The notes under the pieces were generated by a model, which saw nothing but the letters and a program-made list of their open reading frames with translations, was not told the DNA's origin and made no database searches. Positions 58,735 to 64,000 of a DNA stretch of 64,000 nucleotides are shown one piece after another (position 1 is the stretch's first letter; every line of letters begins with the position of its first letter). Made by a program: the position numbers and the translations under genes. Source of the stretch: Geotrypetes seraphini. Lineage: Eukaryota > Chordata > Amphibia > Gymnophiona > Dermophiidae. The DNA lies in contig NC_047096.1 of assembly GCF_902459505.1 (NCBI RefSeq), forward strand, positions 124,001 to 188,000, read 5' to 3'.

Positions 58735-59420
58735 CCCCTCTCCTTAAGTCTCTTCATTAGCTCCGCATATAGTTCAAACTCCTCTTACTAACATACAAGT
58801 GTACAGTACCCCCTCCGAATCCGCGGTTTCAGTATCCGTGGATTCGGTTATTCGCACTTTTTTTTTTTAAAGAAACGCTGCATCTTGGACCTTTCCTAGA
58901 CTTTACATGGTGGTCTAGTGGTGACGCGGGGCAGGATCAATCGTTCTACGCTCCTGCCCCATGCAGAGCTGTCATCAAAATGGCTGCCGTGAGTTCCCAT
59001 TGTAGTCTCGAGAATACAACGAGAACTCACTGCAGCCATTTTGATTACGGCTCTAAACACGGCAAGAGCGTAGGACGATCGATCCTGCCCTGAGTCACCG
59101 CTACACCACCAGGTAAGGTCTGGGGAAGGTCCGAGATGCAGGAGGGAGGCAGGGGTGGGTCAGAGCCAGCCCTGAAAGTTATCCATGCTATTTCAATATT
59201 TGCAGGCCGGCTCTGCCCCTAACCCCCCCCCCCCCCAAAAAAAAAAAAAATATTGAGGGTCTGCAGTATTCACTCTGCAGCTCCTCAATCTCTCTCCTCT
59301 CTTATCTCTCCCTATACTTCGCCCCGGGAACTCTGCTTCTAAGGCAAGTCTTTCTTGTCTATACCCTTCTCCTCTACAGCCAGCTCCCAACTCCATCCCT
59401 TCTCTCTTGCTGCTCCTTAT
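58735..59420 (+). mobile_element. L2-like LINE fragment split by a Tigger-like element
   Basis: 58735-58801 (cttcattagctccgcatata, cttactaacatacaagtg) continues at 59269 (ttcactctgcagctcctcaa, gccccgggaactctgcttct). The two halves join cleanly once the TA-flanked insert is removed. Confidence 0.75.
58804..59266. mobile_element. Tigger-like element with TA duplication and internal hairpin
   Basis: Starts cagtaccccctccgaatccg, flanked by TA at 58802-58803 and 59267-59268. Hairpin arms about 58908-59000 and 59015-59112 (gcaggatcaatcgttctacg / cgtaggacgatcgatcctgc). Near the right end is the complement of ggggttaggggcagagccgg, linking it to 51376-51748. Confidence 0.85.
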
Positions 59421-59534
59421 GCCTGGCGCTAACCAGCTATGTTAAACATGGCTAAAAATAGACCAGAAAGTTAATGCTGGTCGCCGGATATGGCCCAGCA
59501 TTGAATTTCCTTGTTTGTCACTTACTGCAAGAGT

Positions 59535-59725
59535 CATAAGAACATAAGAATTGCCGCTGCTGGGTCAGACCAGTGGTCCATCATGCCCAGCAGTCCGCTC
59601 ACGTGGCGGCCCTCTGGTCAAAGACCAACACCCTAACCGAGACTAGCCCTACCAGCGCACATTCTTGTTCAGCAGGAACTTGTCTGACTTTGTCTTGAAT
59701 CCCTGGAGGGTGTTTTCTCGCTAAC
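59535..59725 (-). mobile_element. CR1 LINE 3' end (antisense)
   Basis: aacataagaattgccgctgc, gggtcagaccagtggtccat and ttgtcttgaatccctggag are the complement of the tail at 10080-10276. Confidence 0.85.
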
Positions 59726-59789
59726 TCCAGTATATCAGCCCCATGATGTCAATTTTTCCACCAGGTATCAGATGGCCATACTAAGATGT

Positions 59790-62160
59790 GCTTTAAAGAC
59801 AAGCATAAATAAATTTCTAGACCGCTTAACCAAATAGTTCTAGGTGGTTCACAAAAGATTAATCATCATACACATGGAAGGACAAGGAGAATAAAATAGA
59901 TTCTAATAGCCTATTAACTTTATGAAAAGATGAGTGTTTAATTGTTTTCTAAAATGTCGGTAAGAATGAAAGTTGAAAGGAAAACCAACGGAAATATAAA
60001 AAGGGCATGAGTTCTTCTAGGATACCTCTCAGTTAATAAAGGAATCTGTCAGATAACATGGAGTATGACTGAGAGCGACTTTATAGTAGATACTAGTGCT
60101 GCCCGATTCATGATTCAAATCGGCTCATCGATTTACTTTGGGTGAATCGATTCGAGTCAATTAAAAAAAAAATAAAAAAAATCGGCCTCCTGATTTGGTA
60201 ACTGACCCTCCCCCCTCGCCCCCTAAAGCGGGAGCAGCAGTGCTGCCTCTTGCTGGCCGGCCTCTGCCACACCTGCTTTAGAGGGGGAGGGTAAGTCTAG
60301 AAGTGCTTCCCCTCTGGCCTCCCGCTGGTGTCCAGCTTCCCCCCTGGCCCCCACTGGTGTCCGGCTTCCCCTCTGGCCTCCCGCTGGTGTCCAGCTTCCC
60401 CCCTGACCTCCCGCTGGTGTCCGGCTTCCTCCCTGGCCTCCCACTGGTGTCCGGCTTCCCCTTTGGCCTCCCGCTGGTGTTTGGCTTTCCCCTTGGCCTC
60501 CCGCACACCATTTACCTACTAGCAGCAGACCGCAGAGAAGATCGCTGGGGCTACTGATCTCTGCAAGCTGCTTTAGGTCTTCGGAGCTGTTTTCTCTGCC
60601 GCCAGAGGCAGGATCGCAGCAGAGGAAACAGCTCCAAAGACCTATAGCAGCTTGCAGATATCGCTAGCCCCAGCGATCTTCTCTGCTGGCTGCTGCTTGT
60701 AGGTAAATGGTGCGGAGGCCAGGGGGAAAACGCAGGCCTTCTGGGGAGGGGGGGCGCAGTCCTTCGGGGGGGGGGTACAGGCCTTCAGGGGTGGGGTGCA
60801 GGACTTCAGGGGTGGGATGCAGGCTTTCGGGGGGGGGGGAGACAGGCAGGCCTTCAGGGGTGGGATGCAGGGCTTCGGGGGGTGCAGGCCTTCGGGGGGA
60901 GCCCTGGTGTAGAAGTACACGGAGGGAGGGAAGAGGGGGGTTCAAAGAGACGTGCATATGCCGGACTTTGGGAGGGAAGAAATAATGGGTCTAAAAACAG
61001 AGGAGAGGGAGAGAGATGGTGGACAATGGGATTTAGGGGAGGAAGGAACAGAAAGGGAGAGAAGTTGGACACAAGGGATGGTATGGAGGGGGAGATAGAG
61101 ATACTGTATAGGAGGGAAAAGAAAGGGAGATATGGTGGACCCTGGTGTGGTGGGGAAGGAGGGAGAGATTCTGGATGAAAGGGTAGTTGAGAAAAGATGG
61201 ATTTGTAGATGGAGACAAAAAAAAAGGAAAGCTGCCAGACTTCCAGGGGAGGGAAGGGGAGGACAAAGATAGAAGATGGATGGTTAGCACGGAGAAAGAT
61301 GACGACCCTGGCAAGCAAGTTATCAGAAGACAACCAGAGCCGGGGACCAACAAGATTTGAATAATGACCAGACAACAAAAGGTAGAAAAAATAATTTTAT
61401 TTTCTGTTTTGTGATTACAATATGTCAGATTTGAAACGTGTATCCTGCCAGATCGCAAAAGTGAGCTAGGATTTAACAGAGAGGAAAAGTCTTTTTTGTT
61501 TGTTTATTTTGTTTACACTACAGCGCTAGTATGGTTAGGAAAAGGCAAAGGGGGCGAATAAGCTATAAAAGGAGTGAAGAGGCTATAAAATAAACCCACC
61601 AGGATGTTTGAAAAAACACCCAATTGGGCAGGAAAATCAAATCAAATCGATTCAATAGGCTGAATCGAATTGAAAATTTTTTTCCCTGAATCAGGCAGGA
61701 CTAGTAGATACAGCCTCATTTAAAATTTCACTTGCCTTTATTGGGAGCCTATAAAGCTCATGATAGAAAGGGATTACAAGATCAAACTTCTTCAATCTAT
61801 ATACGAGTTTGACTGCGGCATTCTGAATAATGTGCAATCTGAGGATGTTTTTCTTCGTACCTGCGAGATATACAATGACTCAGCACCAAACACTGGACCG
61901 AAAACCTGAATGCCAAGGGATCAAAATAAGCTTAAGGATATGTAGTTTCCACAGCATATGGAAACCCCTGTGTACGACTGCATAACCTGATTCTTCATAG
62001 TTAGATTTTGATCAAAGATAACTCCCAAAATCTTTTTTTTAATTTTAATTTTTAATTTATTGATTTTTAACTTAAATACCAAGTATCGCAACTTGTACAG
62101 AAAGCAGTTTAGCCCGAACACTTCACATTACACATATATGGCTTTAACAGCAATTAAACC
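59790..62160 (-). mobile_element. Antisense LINE-like fragment split by a hAT
   Basis: 59790-60085 and 61712-62160 read as one interrupted antisense LINE 3' region (aatttctagaccgcttaacc at the tail side, tgcggcattctgaataatgt further in), similar to the tail at 13680. Clade not certain, L2-like. Confidence 0.5.
60094..61703 (+). mobile_element. Complete 1.6-kb non-autonomous hAT with two minisatellites
   Basis: Starts tagtgctgcccgattcatga, ends tgaatcaggcaggacta, with a perfect 8-bp duplication gtagatac (60086-60093, 61704-61711). In order: minisatellite A 60304-60510 (about seven 30-bp units, ccggcttcccctctggcctc), hairpin 60502-60715, G-rich minisatellite B 60720-60905 (ggccttcaggggtgggatgc), purine array 60920-61300, module ccagacaacaaaaggtaga 61368-61386, aattttattttc, AT-rich end. 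No transposase. Confidence 0.95.
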
Positions 62161-62289
62161 AAGAAAATAAAATTGGCTTAACTATGCTCAAGTTCTCTAT
62201 AAAGATCCAAGATATTCAAATAGCGAGAAACTAAAGAAATACAAAAATAGGTAATAAAGACATGCTAAAGGCTATAGAGCTGAGAAGAG

Positions 62290-62775
62290 AATATCATATT
62301 TAAATCCAAAGAGCTCAAGATTTTTCTCCCTCCAGATGGGATAACGTCAAAAAAGGAGTTAATTGATATGGTTCAAAGAAAACATTTACGTGTATGATAC
62401 ACTTACAAGGGTGCCTTAAGTAAAATGTGGCCCCCAAAGATATGACCCCTGGTTTCAGAAAAAAAAATTCACATTGACGCTTTTGCGTCTCTCGTGAAAG
62501 GTCAGGAAACATCTATATTTTGAGTCTTAGAAATTCTGTCTGTCTGTTTTTAAAGAAAAGTCTGAAAATCCAAGCTCTATCTATTGAAAGAGCTACAGTT
62601 AGAATTAATGTAGCAGGTGTTGCAACCTCTTTATCTGACGTCTCCAATAAATTTGAGACATTCAATGGTTCTTGATCAGTTTTCTTTTGTTGTTGAGGTT
62701 GATTCCTATTAGGCAGGTAATATACTTGTGAGAACGGAGGTAAGGTTTCCTCCGAGACCTCCAATATTTCCAATA
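62290..62775 (-). mobile_element. L1-clade LINE ORF1 C-terminal fragment
   Basis: The minus strand reads LILTVALSIDRAWIFRLFFK (62773-62513) then FPDLSRETQKRQCEFFFLK and ISLGATFYLRHPCKCIIHVN (62512-62315). Same ORF1 type as 26476-27482 but a different part. One frame change between the two pieces. Confidence 0.85.
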
Positions 62776-64000
62776 GATATCCTTATAGCATTTCCCTAAG
62801 GGTTAATTGGGGAAATGAATCAGTCTCAGGTTATTATTATGAGAATTATTCTCATGTCCAATAGATATCTTTTTAACTCCCCAAATCTTGATAGAGGAAT
62901 GAATTGAATATTGCATGCCATTTAAGGTTATAGTAGGTCTAAATTTAATCTGGAATTCCACAGTTGATAAAAATAGCTTTTAATTTACCAAACAGCTATA
63001 AGCTGAAGGAAAGTTTCAACAAAACCAAACTAGAGATTCATTCTGGAAAACCCTGGCCTGCATTTCTAGCACCTACCTTTGCCAGAGGCGTGATTCTCTA
63101 AACGTCGCCATTGTGTGATTGACCTGCAATTGGTGGCCGCTGATTTATGGCGCCAGTTAGAGAATCCGGGTCTAAATGGATAAATGATGTAAATATTTTA
63201 ATCATGCTGACACTTTCTGCAAGCACAAAGCAGAACCGTCACTCTGCTGGTGAAGGAAGTCTATGGACGGTATTTTGAATTAAACTGGCAATCTAGACAA
63301 AAGCTGGACTCTCCATATTTGCTGTGCATAAAAATAGGGATAAATGACATCATAAAATATTTATATTGAACAGTGATGTTATGTTGATGAATCTGTCAAT
63401 AAATTTCTGAAAAACCTTCATTACAGAAATATATTCATTTTTAAATATACCACACCAAAGGGACAAACCAGATATCATACACTTTTTTACATTTACCCCC
63501 TTTTTATGAGTGTTGGTGCTTTTACTGCCGCAGCCAGCAATAAAAAACGCAAACAGGACTTCATAAAGGGGGGGGGGGGTTAAATTGTAGTTGCTGTGAA
63601 ATGTCTGTGAGATGGTGTCTCTTAACTTACAAAAGAACAAAAAGCAATGGGCGGTTCCCTCAAGAATGTAGATCACAGAAAAAACAAGTGGGAAGGGCGA
63701 GATGTCTCCCAACAAAGTCTTTTATTGAGAGCAGGAATAGACGACTCGACACTGCAAGTGTTTCAGTACGGAAAAAAACTGCACCTTCTTCAGGAGTCTT
63801 GGTCTGAGCTGCAGGAAAGCGTACGACTGTGAGGTGAGTCTCTTTTGAAAAGACCTAAACTTCACAGCGGCTTGCAGTGTTGTAGATTCTGGCTCCAACA
63901 AATGCTATAACTTACAATATTAAATAACAATTATACAATATTAAACCTATATTAAACTTATGCTAGGTTTGAGTCTTCACTTAAAGGTGGCAAGATAACT

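Larger units (their letters stand above)
57532..64000 (-). other. SLC6A17: SLC6A17 last intron (partial)
   Basis: No further SLC6A17 exon recognised to the right edge. 57600-58500 contains nothing I can assign. 62780-63060 and 63190-63590 likewise. 63075-63175 is a short repeat with gattctctaaacg and ttagagaatccg as inverted ends. 63600-63900 carries a repeat with gactcgacactgcaagtgtt and ccttcttcaggagtc. Confidence 0.8.

Noticed and set aside
60304-60510. CRISPR array
   Set aside because: Direct repeats have no unique spacers and lie inside a hAT in a vertebrate genome.
60223-60511. Frames reading as GGQGGSRTPAGG-type repeats, collagen-like at first sight
   Set aside because: Translation of the 30-bp minisatellite in all three frames; no gene.
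63350-63715. 121-codon minus-strand frame as a missing SLC6A17 exon
   Set aside because: No transporter motif and no matching splice sites; sequence does not resemble SLC6.

Overview
The window looks like vertebrate nuclear DNA. It carries pieces of three host genes, all on the minus strand, in the order SLC6A17 (last coding exon, 57163-57531), KCNC4 (three coding exons between 35851 and 15046) and RBM15 (first 468 codons, 1-1404, running off the left edge). From memory this is the order and relative orientation of human chromosome 1p13, so I read it as conserved synteny. The three genes are not a pathway. They are a synaptic-vesicle amino-acid transporter, a fast-inactivating Kv3 potassium channel and an m6A/splicing-linked RNA-binding protein that happen to be neighbours.

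Everything else is intergenic or intronic DNA made largely of transposon remains: CR1 and L2 LINEs, L1 ORF1 fragments, a tRNA-headed CORE-type SINE, one Penelope-like element, traces of a DIRS-like element, solo LTR-like fossils, several hAT elements with clear 8-bp target duplications, Tigger-like elements with TA duplications, and many foldback MITEs. This mix, with many CR1, L2, DIRS and Penelope copies in introns of about 10 kb, suggests an amphibian, most likely a caecilian. That identification is inference from repeat style and I could not test it by search.

Layout: 1-1.7 kb RBM15 and its CpG-rich promoter; 2.3-4 kb hairpins plus a purine-rich tract; 4.4-14.4 kb LINEs, a SINE and a deeply nested hAT/MITE/LTR stack; 15.0-35.9 kb KCNC4, whose intron 2 holds an L2 copy inside a hAT and a DIRS fossil inside another element, and whose intron 1 holds L1, CR1 and a hAT with a 900-bp near-perfect palindrome; 36-57 kb SLC6A17-KCNC4 intergenic DNA with an LTR inside an L2, a Penelope-like element, a complete hAT and a CR1 mosaic; 57.2-57.5 kb SLC6A17 exon; 57.5-64 kb SLC6A17 intron with a SINE, a Tigger-like element inside an L2, a complete 1.6-kb hAT and L1 ORF1.

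The most unusual signal is a shared internal architecture. At least five elements, including hATs with different terminal repeats, carry a GC-rich hairpin, then a long degenerate purine-rich array, then a near-identical CCAGACAACAAAGGTA-like module resembling a splice donor, then an ATTTTATTTT stretch. The other standout is the 900-bp palindrome with 449-bp arms and a 2-nt spacer.
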